Part shown: positions 28,073-37,100 of the stretch, piece after piece | Layout of the letters: every line of letters begins with the position of its first letter | Position numbering within the stretch: position 1 is the first letter of the stretch | DNA from: Fimbriimonadaceae bacterium | GTDB taxonomy: Bacteria > Armatimonadota > Fimbriimonadia > Fimbriimonadales > Fimbriimonadaceae | Direction of reading: 5' to 3' | NCBI GenBank assembly: GCA_019694835.1 | Contig: JAIBBE010000182.1 | Span: forward strand, 36,794 to 100,793 | DNA: 64,000 nucleotides | Notes under the pieces: generated by a model | Database searches by the model: none | Told to the model about the DNA's origin: nothing | The model's input: only the letters and a program-made list of their open reading frames with translations | Made by a program: the position numbers and the translations under genes

Positions 28073-28837
28073 ATGGACGCTCGCTCGCAATTCGGCCCAG
28101 TCGCCGAGAGCTACCTGACCAGCGCTTCACACTCTAATGAAGCCGAATTGGCCCAGTTTGTTCAGTGGGTGAGTCCAAATGGCGGGACCATGCTCGACAT
28201 TGCAACAGGCGGGGGACACGTGGCCTATGCTTTCGCCCCCCATGTGACAAAAGTTCTCGCAACCGACATCACGCCCGAAATGCTCGACATCGTGTCGAGG
28301 GAGGCATCCAAACGGGGGCTGGCAAATCTGGAAACACGGTTGATGTCGGCCGAAGACCTGGTTTTGGCCGAGGCGACGATGGATGGAGTTGCCTGCCGTC
28401 TCGCCGCCCATCACTTCGTTAACCTTCCTCGGTTTCTGCGCGAGGTCTATCGCGTGCTCGTGCTCGGAGGCTGGTTTTTGCTGGTCGACACCTGCGGAAT
28501 CGATGACGATCACGTGGCGGATTCTGGTCTCGACGCCATCGAGCGACTTCGCGATCCGTCTCACGTAAGGAATCAAACCCCCAACACGTGGCGTTCCATC
28601 CTGGGGGCTAGTGGCTTCGATATCGAGAAGTTCGAATTGCTGGCGCATGAGTATGCAATCAAGAGTTGGATGGACCGGATGCGCGTTCAGGAGCCTCGCC
28701 GAAGCCAACTTTGTGAGATGATGAAATCGAGCGAAGGTGCACTTCGGAAGTATTTGCATCCACGAGGTGAGGGCGAAGACTTATCGTTCTGGCTTCATCA
28801 GGTCGCCATTCTCGCACGTAAACCTCTTGCGCGGTAA
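28073..28837 (+). CDS. Class I SAM-dependent methyltransferase
   Basis: 254 residues. The SAM site is seen in GTMLDIATGGGHVAYAFAPH (motif I), VLATDITPEMLDIVSREA (motif II region) and ETRLMSAEDLVLAEATMDGV, with FLREVYRVLVLGGWFLLVDT as the late beta-strand motif. It is closest to the UbiE/COQ5-like group, but the substrate cannot be told. It ends 10 bp before the panB start. Confidence 0.9.
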   Translation: MDARSQFGPVAESYLTSASHSNEAELAQFVQWVSPNGGTMLDIATGGGHVAYAFAPHVTKVLATDITPEMLDIVSREASKRGLANLETRLMSAEDLVLAEATMDGVACRLAAHHFVNLPRFLREVYRVLVLGGWFLLVDTCGIDDDHVADSGLDAIERLRDPSHVRNQTPNTWRSILGASGFDIEKFELLAHEYAIKSWMDRMRVQEPRRSQLCEMMKSSEGALRKYLHPRGEGEDLSFWLHQVAILARKPLAR

Positions 28838-28847
28838 ACTTGTGGGG

Positions 28848-29630
28848 ATGCCAGAGAAGCTGACGGCGCCGAAGATTCGCGGCATGAAGGGTGTTCGGCC
28901 CATCGTGTGCATCACTGCTTACGATGCTCCGTCCGGTGAAATCGCAGATCTAGCTGGCGCGGATCTCGTGCTCGTCGGCGATTCGGTCGCCAATACGGTC
29001 ATGGGCCTTGATACAACGGTTCCTGTCACGGTTGCCAATATGATTCATCACGCCCAGGCAGTTGCACGCACCTGCAAGCGTCCGCTGCTCGTCGTGGATA
29101 TGCCCTTTGGCAGTTATCAAGCCTCTCCAACTCACGCCGTCGAGACGGCGATTGCCCTTGTGAAGACTGGTGCCGAGGCCGTAAAACTCGAGGGCGTCTA
29201 TGTGGATGCCATCTCGGCCATTGCGAAAGCGGGAATTCCCATTATGGGTCATATCGGAATGACTCCCCAATCCGTTCACGCCTTTGGTGGTTTTCGTGTG
29301 CAAGGCAAAGGACAAGATGGCGATCGGCTTCTTGAGCAGGCCAAGGACCTTGAGAAAGCAGGAGTATTCGCCGTTGTGTTGGAGTTGATCCCAGCGGTCC
29401 TGTCGGCGAAAATCACTTCGAGTATCGGCATTCCAACCATCGGCATCGGGGCGGGACCGGATTGCGATGGTCAGATTCAGGTGCTGCATGACGTCATCGG
29501 TTTGAGCACCGGCAGTTTCAAGCACGCCAAGAGGTATGCAAATGTTCGAACTCAGATGCTGAAGGCTTTGAGAAAGTATGCCGACGAAGTCCGTTCCCGA
29601 ACGTTTCCGAGCGCAGAGAACAGCTTTTGA
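28848..29630 (+). CDS. panB: 3-methyl-2-oxobutanoate hydroxymethyltransferase
   Basis: About 260 residues from ATG 28848, the usual size. The family pattern is complete: ITAYDAPSGEIADLAGADLV, LVGDSVANTVMGLDTTVPVT, MPFGSYQASPTHAVETAI, AVKLEGVYVDAISAIAKAGI, GHIGMTPQSVHAFGGFRVQG and IGIGAGPDCDGQIQVLHDVI. It makes ketopantoate from alpha-ketoisovalerate and methylene-THF, the first step to pantothenate. The frame opens at 28737 inside the methyltransferase gene, but the family start fits 28848. Its stop overlaps the panC start. Confidence 0.97.
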   Translation: MPEKLTAPKIRGMKGVRPIVCITAYDAPSGEIADLAGADLVLVGDSVANTVMGLDTTVPVTVANMIHHAQAVARTCKRPLLVVDMPFGSYQASPTHAVETAIALVKTGAEAVKLEGVYVDAISAIAKAGIPIMGHIGMTPQSVHAFGGFRVQGKGQDGDRLLEQAKDLEKAGVFAVVLELIPAVLSAKITSSIGIPTIGIGAGPDCDGQIQVLHDVIGLSTGSFKHAKRYANVRTQMLKALRKYADEVRSRTFPSAENSF

Positions 29631-30472
29631 ACGTCGTTCGCACCATCGATGACCTTCGTCGGCTGAGACCTGATTGGGGTCTTGTTGGCTTTGTCCCAAC
29701 GATGGGCGCGTTTCACGAGGGGCACCTCTCACTTATGCGACGAGCAAAGATGGAGAATGAGACGTGCGTCGTATCGCTCTTCGTCAATCCAACACAATTC
29801 GGTCCCAATGAGGACTTGGCAAAGTACCCTCGTCAAGAAGAAACTGATATTGGATTGGCAACATCGGCTGGGGCAGACGTCATTTTCATGCCAAGTGCGG
29901 ACGAAATCTACCCCCGCAAAACGACGACTGTCCGCGTGTCTGAAGTATCAGAACCGTTCGAGGGGATGATTCGGCCACATCACTTCGAGGGTGTGGCAAC
30001 CGTTGTGCTCAAACTGTTCAATATCGTGCAGCCAACGAGAGCGTACTTCGGATTGAAGGATCTGCAGCAATGTGCGGTAGTGCGACGGATGGTCGAAGAC
30101 TTGAACGTTCCGGTTGAGCTCGTGATGTGTGAAACCATCCGCGAAGCCTCTGGGCTTGCCATGTCGAGCCGTAACGCCTATCTGACTGATGATGACCGTG
30201 TTCAAGCGGCTCAGCTTTTCAATGTGCTTTGCGTGACCGCTCGGGACATCGGGATGGGTAAGCAATCATCGGACGCCTTAGCCGATGGCAGGCAGCAATT
30301 GGAAGCGAGCGGTTTTGATGTCGAGTACCTTTCGCATGTTGATGCCAGCACCTTGGGGGAAATCAATGGCCCTGTTGAACAATCTCGAATCGTCGCAGCA
30401 GTGAGGTTTTGTGGCGTTCGACTGATTGACAATGTGCCCATTTTGCCGCAACTGGCTGACAAAATCCCATAA
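29627..30472 (+). CDS. panC: Pantothenate synthetase
   Basis: 281 residues. The ATP-binding signatures are present: GFVPTMGAFHEGHLSLMRRA (HxGH), SLFVNPTQFGPNEDLAKYPR, PHHFEGVATVVLKLFNIVQP, AYFGLKDLQQCAVVRRMVED and SGLAMSSRNAYLT (KMSKS-like). It joins pantoate and beta-alanine with ATP. The TTG start at 29627 overlaps the panB stop (TTGA), so translation is coupled. No panD was seen nearby. Confidence 0.97.
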   Translation: MNVVRTIDDLRRLRPDWGLVGFVPTMGAFHEGHLSLMRRAKMENETCVVSLFVNPTQFGPNEDLAKYPRQEETDIGLATSAGADVIFMPSADEIYPRKTTTVRVSEVSEPFEGMIRPHHFEGVATVVLKLFNIVQPTRAYFGLKDLQQCAVVRRMVEDLNVPVELVMCETIREASGLAMSSRNAYLTDDDRVQAAQLFNVLCVTARDIGMGKQSSDALADGRQQLEASGFDVEYLSHVDASTLGEINGPVEQSRIVAAVRFCGVRLIDNVPILPQLADKIP

Positions 30473-30492
30473 TTTCTCCGATTCTTACCCTG

Positions 30493-30522
30493 TTGGCGAA
30501 TCAAAGATAGAAATCTTATGAA
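30493..30522 (+). promoter_or_regulatory. Possible sigma70 promoter for the 30555 gene
   Basis: TTGGCG (30493-30498) and TATGAA (30517-30522) with an 18-nt spacer, 32 bp before the start codon. Confidence 0.4.
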
Positions 30523-30554
30523 TCGCGGCGGTACCATCTTAGAGGGTAACCATT

Positions 30555-30977
30555 ATGAGAACCAAAGGTAAACAAGCCGCAGTTAAATCTGCACAGGATA
30601 TTGCAAAGGGACTCAAGCTCAAAGCTGAGGCACGTTCAGAAGCTCTTACGCTTCGCATCGGGACGAAGAAGTTGGCCCTGCCCTTCGAAGTTCGAACGCT
30701 GGCCAGCAATGACTATGTCTTCGTCCACATTCCGCCGAGTGCCGGAATTCTGAAGATCACCGCTGACGGTCTGGTTCCAGTCGAGAAGCCGGATGAGGCA
30801 GCCGCAGCTGCACAGTCGTTCCGACAGCGACGAAAGCGCACGACGCGAACGGTCGAAAAGGCATCCCTTCCCGACGAGTTGGCAAGCGCACTTAAGAAGC
30901 TTCCTTCCGGCTATAAGCTCGCCTACGGAGCAGATGGAAAGCCGAAGCTCGTTCGCTCGCGACGACGTTCGAAGTAA
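30555..30977 (+). CDS. Hypothetical basic protein
   Basis: 140 residues, not recognised. A central part of about 60 residues could form beta structure (ALTLRIGTKKLALPFEVRT; DYVFVHIPPSAGILKI). An alanine-rich linker and a very basic segment (FRQRRKRTTRTVEK) follow, and the protein ends GKPKLVRSRRRSK. The charge suggests contact with nucleic acid or ribosome, but this is inference. It has its own possible promoter and terminator. Confidence 0.7.
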   Translation: MRTKGKQAAVKSAQDIAKGLKLKAEARSEALTLRIGTKKLALPFEVRTLASNDYVFVHIPPSAGILKITADGLVPVEKPDEAAAAAQSFRQRRKRTTRTVEKASLPDELASALKKLPSGYKLAYGADGKPKLVRSRRRSK

Positions 30978-31003
30978 GTAAGACACGCGTCTACTTCATC
31001 TCA

Positions 31004-31035
31004 GGCCCGCGAAGAAATTCGTGGGCCTTCTTCTC
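31004..31035 (+). terminator. Rho-independent terminator
   Basis: GGCCCGCGAA-GAAA-TTCGTGGGCC makes a 10-bp stem (one G-T pair) with a tetraloop and is followed by TTCTTCTCT. It ends the 30555 gene and lies at the 3' end of the leftward oxidoreductase gene. Confidence 0.75.
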
Positions 31036-31817
31036 TACAGGCCCGCATACCAGTCGTATCCGTCCTCATACCAGTAATCGCGAGGCTGCACGTCCGTAAA
31101 TCGTATGCGTCCGATGCGCTTGATGTTCTTGATCCCGTACTTGACGGGAATCACCAAACGGAGAGGGGCACCATGCTTGACTTCGAGCGGTTCGCCATTC
31201 ATCTCATAGGCAAGCAAAGTCTGGGGGTGCAGAGCACTCGGCGTGTCCAATCCAACGAAGTACGCCCCGTCCGGAGTTTCCATCCACACGTAGGGAACAA
31301 CATTGTCAACTTGCAGCGACTCTCGATTCACAGCTCCAGACCTTACTTTCGGTCGATAACGTTGTGCGAAATCAAGCATCCTGGCACCCGCGAAGGTCAT
31401 GATCTGGCTCCAGCCCTCAATGCACTTAAACTCGGTCGTTTGCTCAACTCTCGGCAGCCTCTTGAGGTCTTCGAGAGTCAGGAGGCGGTCGCCGGTTTCG
31501 AGGCCTTCGACCTTGAGTCGCCACATGGAAGGATCCATTTCCGTGGTCAAACCGATGTTGCTGTTGTAGCGCGCTCCCGCCAGGCGCCTATCGAACTCCG
31601 GGGCCAGGCTGCCCTCCCGAAAGAGCTTTTCCCATAGATCGCGATTCAGTTCGTTGACACTTCGTAATGGCGCGAGCATTCCGTTGCGACGGGGGCTTCG
31701 CAAGATACTTTGCCACAGGCCGCCTGCGCCGAGCGTGGCGGCGCCCGCCCACAAGAAACTGCGGCGGGAGAGCATGCGCATTCGTTCTTCCGGACTGATT
31801 CCTCCTTGTTCTTTCAT
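31035..31817 (-). CDS. Molybdopterin-dependent oxidoreductase (sulfite oxidase/MsrP-like)
   Basis: 260 residues with a twin-arginine-type signal (LSRRSFLWAGAATLGAGGLW). The oxidoreductase molybdopterin-binding domain shows RLKVEGLETGDRLLTLEDLK, TTEFKCIEGWSQIMTFAGAR (the Cys that ligates Mo), VPYVWMETPDGAYFVGLD, LLAYEMNGEPLEVKHGAPLR and PVKYGIKNIKRIGRIRFTD. It is likely a periplasmic YedY/MsrP-like reductase or a sulfite-oxidase relative. The upstream cytochrome b gene overlaps it by 4 bp and would supply electrons from the quinone pool. Confidence 0.9.
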   Translation of the reverse strand: MKEQGGISPEERMRMLSRRSFLWAGAATLGAGGLWQSILRSPRRNGMLAPLRSVNELNRDLWEKLFREGSLAPEFDRRLAGARYNSNIGLTTEMDPSMWRLKVEGLETGDRLLTLEDLKRLPRVEQTTEFKCIEGWSQIMTFAGARMLDFAQRYRPKVRSGAVNRESLQVDNVVPYVWMETPDGAYFVGLDTPSALHPQTLLAYEMNGEPLEVKHGAPLRLVIPVKYGIKNIKRIGRIRFTDVQPRDYWYEDGYDWYAGL

Positions 31818-32497
31818 GCCGCTTTATCCTCGGGACCCTCGTCCTCAGTGAGTTCGTATCCGGTAACCATGGCGCGGAAATTATTCCATCCAGCCCTGAT
31901 CACTTGGGCGATATGCACAAGAAAGAACGCGCAGAAGGCAAACGTAATCCAAAAGTGAATCCACCGCGCGCTCTGATAGCCGCCCATCATCCAGGTGAGC
32001 CAGGCGAATTGGGTCGGCTTGTAGATGGCCAGACCTGAAAGCAGTGACCCCAGACCCAAGAGAATGACGCTGGTGTAAGCGATCCTCTGCGCACCGTTGA
32101 ATTTCGTCTGCGGCAAAGGTTTCTTGGAAAGACGCAGATCGTGCAAGACAACGTGCCATGCCTCTCTCAGCGTGTTCCGTTTTGGGAGCAGGTGCTTCCA
32201 TTCGCGCGAGAAGGCGAGATAGAGAACGTAGAGCAGCCCATTAAGGGCGAAAATCCACATGAACGTGAAGTGCCAAGCCAAGCCCTCGGCAAGTCGAAAG
32301 CGTAGATTGAATTGCTCGGCGAACTTCGTATCGAACGCAAAGAGAGTCCATTCGCCAATGCCGATTCGGTACACCCGATTGGCCCCGTAGATGAGCAAGC
32401 CACTCCAGATCATGACGAAAAGGACCGGGAAGTTGATCCAATGGAACCACCGGATCGCGAGGGGATGCTTCTTAATCAGACGCTTTGACATCGACAA
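31814..32497 (-). CDS. Cytochrome b561/b6-type membrane subunit
   Basis: 227 residues with four TM helices: IRWFHWINFPVLFVMIWSG, GLAWHFTFMWIFALNGLLYV, AYTSVILLGLGSLLSGLAIY and IHFWITFAFCAFFLVHIAQV. Histidines within them (HWINF, AWHF, HFWI, VHIAQ) fit two b haems, as in hydrogenase/formate-dehydrogenase cytochrome b subunits. Its stop overlaps the start of the molybdenum enzyme gene (ATGA). The pair would be a quinone-linked membrane reductase, analogous in layout to MsrPQ but with a different b subunit. Confidence 0.88.
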   Translation of the reverse strand: MSMSKRLIKKHPLAIRWFHWINFPVLFVMIWSGLLIYGANRVYRIGIGEWTLFAFDTKFAEQFNLRFRLAEGLAWHFTFMWIFALNGLLYVLYLAFSREWKHLLPKRNTLREAWHVVLHDLRLSKKPLPQTKFNGAQRIAYTSVILLGLGSLLSGLAIYKPTQFAWLTWMMGGYQSARWIHFWITFAFCAFFLVHIAQVIRAGWNNFRAMVTGYELTEDEGPEDKAA

Positions 32498-32592
32498 CTC
32501 CGTAGTTTAGCGAAGAAATCGAGCATCGCACCAACATTCTGCGCATTCGGAGGATCCCCCGTGAATACGATGACTGGGGCTAAAATCGAGGG

Positions 32593-33840
32593 ATGATTGC
32601 CCTTCTCATTAGCTTGCTGACGTCGCCCAAGGAGCCGCAAGCCCTGCAGGATTACCTCAAGCGCCCAGAACCGTCTTTCGTCTGGAAACGGGTCGAAGAT
32701 GTGCAGGGCATGCCGAAGATCCACTTCACGAGTCAGCGATGGCAGGGAAGGGTTTGGGAGCATGACATCATCATCGCGAATCCGGCCAAACCGCTCGCGA
32801 AAGGCACGGCCGTACTGTTTATCACCGGCGGCCAGCCTGGCGCGGACGACTTGCTACTTCTCAAGACCGTGACCAATCAATCTGGGCTTCCAACCGCGGT
32901 CCTCTTCGATATTCCTAACCAGCCGCTTTGGGGGATGTCCGAGGACGATCTCATCGCTCACACGTTCGAGAAGTACCTCGAGACTGGCGACGCGACGTGG
33001 CCGCTGCTCTTTCCGATGGCGAAAAGCGCGATCAAGGCGATGGACGCGATTCAGGCCTTTACCAAAAACTCCGATAACCCGATCACCAAGTTCGTCGTGA
33101 CCGGCGCGAGCAAGCGGGGTTGGACGACCTGGTTCGTGGGAGCCTCGGGCGACAAGCGGGTGAAAGGCATCGCCCCGCTGGTGATCGACAACCTCAACGT
33201 TGGCGCCCAGATGAAGCACCAAATGGACTCGTGGGGCAAGTACAGCGAGCAGATCGAGGAGTACACCAGGCGTGGCCTTCAGGCAAAGCTGGCAACACCG
33301 GAGGGCCAAAAGCTCGCCGCGATGGTCGATCCGTTCAGCTACCGGGCTCGGTTCAAGATGCCGACCATGATCGTGAACGGGGGCAATGACCGCTACTGGA
33401 CCGTCGACGCGCTGAGCCTTTATTGGGACGAACTGAAGCAGCCCAAGTGGGCGGTCGTGGTGCCCAATGCAGGCCACGATCTGGGCGATCAGCAGTGGGC
33501 TCTGCGAGGTGTCACCGCCTTCGCAAGGAGCTGCGCCGGGCTCTTCAAGATGCCCAAGTTCGGATGGGAATTCAGCGAGGATAGGGTGTGGCTGAAGGAC
33601 GTCAAACCAGCCGCCTCGATGATGAGAGTTTGGTCGTGCGAGGCGGATTCGCTCGACTTTCGCGACTCCAAGTGGTCGGTCATTGCGGAGATGCGGTCGT
33701 CCGACGGCCTCGGCGGCCCGATGGTGCGGTTCAAGCGTTCAGGGAAGAATCAGGCGGTTTTTGCCGAGCTTCAGTTTAAGATCGACGGTTACGCGTTCAG
33801 CCTGACAACGCCAGTCAAGGTGTACCGAGCGGGCAAGTGA
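32593..33840 (+). CDS. PhoPQ-activated pathogenicity-related (PqaA-like) family protein
   Basis: 415 residues. It has a short hydrophobic N-terminus (IALLISLLTSP), a marginal signal. Family marks are LQDYLKRPEPSFVWKRVEDV, KGTAVLFITGGQPGADD, KFVVTGASKRGWTTWFVGAS (nucleophile elbow G-x-S-K-R-G), KGIAPLVIDNLNVGAQMKHQ, MPTMIVNGGNDRYWTVDALS and AVVVPNAGHDLGDQQW, with Asp and His that complete an alpha/beta-hydrolase triad. Biochemical substrate unknown. The C-terminal ~90 residues are beta-rich. Confidence 0.88.
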   Translation: MIALLISLLTSPKEPQALQDYLKRPEPSFVWKRVEDVQGMPKIHFTSQRWQGRVWEHDIIIANPAKPLAKGTAVLFITGGQPGADDLLLLKTVTNQSGLPTAVLFDIPNQPLWGMSEDDLIAHTFEKYLETGDATWPLLFPMAKSAIKAMDAIQAFTKNSDNPITKFVVTGASKRGWTTWFVGASGDKRVKGIAPLVIDNLNVGAQMKHQMDSWGKYSEQIEEYTRRGLQAKLATPEGQKLAAMVDPFSYRARFKMPTMIVNGGNDRYWTVDALSLYWDELKQPKWAVVVPNAGHDLGDQQWALRGVTAFARSCAGLFKMPKFGWEFSEDRVWLKDVKPAASMMRVWSCEADSLDFRDSKWSVIAEMRSSDGLGGPMVRFKRSGKNQAVFAELQFKIDGYAFSLTTPVKVYRAGK

Positions 33841-33863
33841 GGTATCCCAAGCCTGCCAACCCC

Positions 33864-34324
33864 GTACCGCTGGCGTCCCGCCGGCATCCGGGGCTTCCAT
33901 CCGTGGGAGGATGGATGCATAGGTCCACGTTGAATATGGAGGTCTCCAGCTTGAGATCCTCCCGGTCTTGTCTATGCGGGGCCAGCGGTACGGTCCGGGT
34001 TCCCCTCTCCTGCGCCTGCCAAAACCACAAATTCCGCTCACTCGGTGGCGGAGGAGAGGGGTTAGGGGAGAGGTTGAGCGGGAGCCTCACGCGAGTTTCC
34101 GTATGCCGGCGGGACGCCAGCGGTACGGTCCGGGTTCCCCTCTCCTGCGCCCGCCCACACCACAGTTACCGCTCGTTTGGTGGCGGAGGAGAGGGGTTAG
34201 GGGAGAGGTCAAGCAGGAGCCTCACGTGCGTTTCCGGATGCCGGCGGGACGTCAGCGGACCTTACCTGTGCATCCATCCTCCCACGGATGGATGCTGCGG
34301 ACGCCGGCGAGACGCCAGCGGCAC
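33864..34324. repeat. Intergenic compound repeat: 61-bp inverted ends around 135-bp tandem units
   Basis: The left end (33864-33924) and right end (34264-34324) are inverted copies of equal length, differing at only about nine positions by eye; a 22-bp core around CATCCTCCCACGGATG is identical. Between them a unit of exactly 135 bp is repeated (33981-34115 and 34116-34250), and a third copy begins at 34251. Each unit contains its own inverted arms (CCCCTCTCCTGCG / CGGAGGAGAGGGG). No believable gene lies inside; the frame reading into hutI from 33968 is just the repeat. Confidence 0.8.
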
Positions 34325-34339
34325 AGGGTGCAGACCTCT

Positions 34340-35590
34340 ATGAAAACCGCCATCCTCGGCTGCCGCCCGCTCGTCACCCTCGCCGGACCCTCGCGACCGC
34401 GGGTCGGCAGCGAAATGCGCGAACTCGGCATCATCCCCGACGGCGGGATGATCCTCGAGGTAGGGCGCATCGTCGCCGTCGGCACCCGAGAGCAGATCGA
34501 GAGCCAGATCGACGACCAAACCCAGGTCGAAGGGGTCCGCGGGCGCCTCGTCATGCCCGGCTTCGTCGATGCCCACGCCCATCCCGTGTTCGGTGAGAAC
34601 CGGGCGCACGAGTACGAGCAGCGATGCGAGGGCGCGAGCTACCAGGAAATCGCAGCAGCGGGCGGCGGAATCCAATGCACCGTCCGCCAAACCCGCGCCG
34701 CAACCGAAGCCGAATTGGTCGCGGGCGGGCGACGCCACATCGCGTGGTTCCTGATGAACGGCACCACGACCCTCGAAGCCAAATCCGGCTACGGACTCAG
34801 CCTGGAGCACGAACTCAAGATGCTCCGGGCCATTCGCCGATTGAACGAGGACACCCCGATCAGCCTCGTCCCGACCTTCCTCGGCGCGCACGCGGTCCCC
34901 GTCGGATCAACCGCAGAGGAATATGCCGAACTCGTGATCAACGAGATGCTGCCCGCCGTCGTCGCCGAGAACCTCGCCGAGTACGCGGATGCCTTCTGCG
35001 AGGATCGCTACTTCACGCCCGACCTAACCCGCCGCATCATGACTGCGGCAAAGAAGCGAGGCCTTGGCCTGAGGCTCCACGTCGACCAGCTGACCAACGG
35101 CGGAGGCGCGGCCCTGGCCGCCGAACTCGCCGCGATCACCGCCGATCACCTGGAGCACACCGAGGCCGATGGCATCGCCGCGATGACCAAAGCCGGGACG
35201 ATCCCCGTGCTGCTCCCCGGCTCCGTCTACGCGCTCGGCCTGCAGCGCTACCCCCAAGCGCGCGCGATGATCGAAGCCGGCCTCCCCGTCGTCCTTGCCA
35301 CCGACTTCAACCCCGGCAGCTCGCCAACGCCGTCGATGCCGATGGTCATGTCGCTCGCCTGCACCCAGATGAAAATGACCCCAAGCGAAGCCCTCGTCGC
35401 GAGCACGATCAACGCCGCCTACAGCCTCAACCGAGGTCACGATCGCGGCTCGCTGGAGGTCGGGAAGCGAGCGGATTTCGTCGTCTTCGACGCCACCGAC
35501 CCCCGCGAAGTCGCCTACTGGTTCGGCGCCCACCTCGTACGGCAGACCTGGGTCCAGGGCCAGCGGGTCTACACCTGCTCAATCTCCTAA
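34340..35590 (+). CDS. hutI: Imidazolonepropionase
   Basis: About 416 residues from ATG 34340, the family length. Amidohydrolase marks: LVMPGFVDAHAHPVFGENR (metal H-x-H), QRCEGASYQEIAAAGGGIQC, TTTLEAKSGYGLSLEHELKM, LVPTFLGAHAVP, GLRLHVDQLTNGGGAALAAE, TADHLEHTEADGIAAMTKAG and VVLATDFNPGSSPTPSMPMV. It opens the imidazolone ring to formiminoglutamate in histidine breakdown. hutH, hutU and hutG were not found in the window. Confidence 0.96.
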   Translation: MKTAILGCRPLVTLAGPSRPRVGSEMRELGIIPDGGMILEVGRIVAVGTREQIESQIDDQTQVEGVRGRLVMPGFVDAHAHPVFGENRAHEYEQRCEGASYQEIAAAGGGIQCTVRQTRAATEAELVAGGRRHIAWFLMNGTTTLEAKSGYGLSLEHELKMLRAIRRLNEDTPISLVPTFLGAHAVPVGSTAEEYAELVINEMLPAVVAENLAEYADAFCEDRYFTPDLTRRIMTAAKKRGLGLRLHVDQLTNGGGAALAAELAAITADHLEHTEADGIAAMTKAGTIPVLLPGSVYALGLQRYPQARAMIEAGLPVVLATDFNPGSSPTPSMPMVMSLACTQMKMTPSEALVASTINAAYSLNRGHDRGSLEVGKRADFVVFDATDPREVAYWFGAHLVRQTWVQGQRVYTCSIS

Positions 35591-35772
35591 CCCGCACCCC
35601 TCCCGTCGCATCGAACCCCCGATTTGCCGATTCTTCCTCATGCGCCCGGTGCCTTGGCTGTGAAAGTCAAGACAAATCGCCAACTTCGCCTAATCCGCGT
35701 GACTCCGCGTCTAGCAATTTGATCGCATTTGCTGTATGATGCAGTGGAGCGTCGCCGCCAAGTGCGGCTGAA

Positions 35773-37032
35773 ATGAATGTTGGGACGATGACGCCTGGGG
35801 AGCTAACTCAAAACAAGCATGTTCAGGCCGCGAGGTTGCACCTGTTCGGTGGCTTTCGCCTGGTCGATGCGGCTGGCCACACCGTCAACTTGATGTCGCA
35901 CAAGGCCGAAGTCGTCCTGACGTACCTGGCCCTGCGCTGCGGATTGCCGATCAGCCGAGGCGAGTTGGCGGAAGCGGTATGGCCGAACCAGATGACGGAA
36001 AAGCAGCGCAACAACCTCAACGTCGCCCTGTCATCGATTCGTCGCGGGCTCGGAACCTGTGGCCCGCTGGTCCGGGATGCATTGCAGGCGAACAAGGTCA
36101 CGGTGACGCTTGACCTCACCCACATTTCAGTAGACGTCTTCGAGTTCGAGAAACTCTACGATGACTTGATCTTGGGAGCGGAGGAACCCACGGCACCTTG
36201 GAAAGCGATCGCTCTCCAGTCAGGTCCGTGCTGTTCTGATCTCGATTACTCGTGGGCCCTGGTCGAGCGTATCCGACTTGAAGAGCAGCTTCTCCGCCTC
36301 GTCAAGTCGATGGTGAGCACGGTCGATCCCGATCGCACCAGGATCGACGGCGTCATCGCCGCCGCTTACCGGATCTCACGCTGGGCGATCGACCCGTCCG
36401 AGTGGATCGAAATTGTTGAAACACTTCGCCCGAAGTTCCTCGAACGGCGAACCCCCAGTGCGAAACGGCCTGTCTTTCGTCCGGGCATGACCACCTCTCG
36501 GCTCTGCGGTGACGTTAATCCGGACGGGTATTGGCATTTCGGGTGGGCCTCGGAGCGGGGTGGGGTGTTCATACCCTTTGAACGGGTCGAGCCCCAGATC
36601 GTCGAAAGCGTCCTTGCCCACCGATGGTTTGCACCAAAGGGTGTTGAACCCTGCATTATCTACAATCCAACCGACTCCTATTGGTGCTGGCGCGAGATCA
36701 CCCTCAATCCCCACGAAGTTCTCCTCCATCCGGGTCGAGATGGCGAAGTCGCGGTCGTTCGCTTTGTATCGCCGCTTTCGGGGATGATCCACATCGGAGG
36801 CGCCTTCAAAGGCATCTCCCCCGCCAGCACCGACGTCTCCATCGCCCGCAACGGCGTCCTCCTCTTTAGTGCCTTTCACGCCGGCTACCTCGACGACCAA
36901 AGATTCGACCTGCACATTGAGGCGGCAGAGGGCGACTGCTTCGACTTCATCGTCGGTGATGGCGGCAACGGCCACGAGTGCGACAGCACCGGCCTTTACG
37001 CCCACGTCTCCCCCCACTCCGATCCTTGCTGA
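35773..37032 (+). CDS. SARP-like winged-helix regulator fused to a beta-rich domain
   Basis: 419 residues. Residues ~20-110 are an OmpR/SARP-type winged helix: RLHLFGGFRLVDAAGHTVNL, KAEVVLTYLALRCGLPISRG, ELAEAVWPNQMTEKQRNNLN and VALSSIRRGL. A short helical part (~120-220) follows, smaller than a normal bacterial transcriptional activation domain. Residues ~260-415 look like a jelly-roll: DSYWCWREITLNPHEVLLHP, VAVVRFVSPLSGMIHIGGAF, NGVLLFSAFHAGYL and GDCFDFIVGDGGNGHECDST; I know such segments mainly from secreted proteins. No signal peptide is seen. It lies 68 bp before the secreted-protein pair at 37101, which it may regulate. Confidence 0.75.
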   Translation: MNVGTMTPGELTQNKHVQAARLHLFGGFRLVDAAGHTVNLMSHKAEVVLTYLALRCGLPISRGELAEAVWPNQMTEKQRNNLNVALSSIRRGLGTCGPLVRDALQANKVTVTLDLTHISVDVFEFEKLYDDLILGAEEPTAPWKAIALQSGPCCSDLDYSWALVERIRLEEQLLRLVKSMVSTVDPDRTRIDGVIAAAYRISRWAIDPSEWIEIVETLRPKFLERRTPSAKRPVFRPGMTTSRLCGDVNPDGYWHFGWASERGGVFIPFERVEPQIVESVLAHRWFAPKGVEPCIIYNPTDSYWCWREITLNPHEVLLHPGRDGEVAVVRFVSPLSGMIHIGGAFKGISPASTDVSIARNGVLLFSAFHAGYLDDQRFDLHIEAAEGDCFDFIVGDGGNGHECDSTGLYAHVSPHSDPC

Positions 37033-37100
37033 TCGGATCTTAAGGATTCTTTAAGGGTGCCCCTCGTTCAATGGCGGAGTTTCCAAATGAAGGAGGAAGT

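Noticed and set aside
33981..34260. CRISPR-like array
   Set aside because: The repeat unit is 135 bp and contiguous, with no short repeats and unique spacers, and no cas genes nearby.
33968..34339. N-terminal extension of hutI
   Set aside because: The extra 124 codons read through the 135-bp tandem repeats and duplicate themselves; imidazolonepropionase starts near ATG 34340.
34624..35739. 371-residue rightward frame over hutI
   Set aside because: Arg/Pro-rich shadow of hutI in another frame with no recognisable domain.
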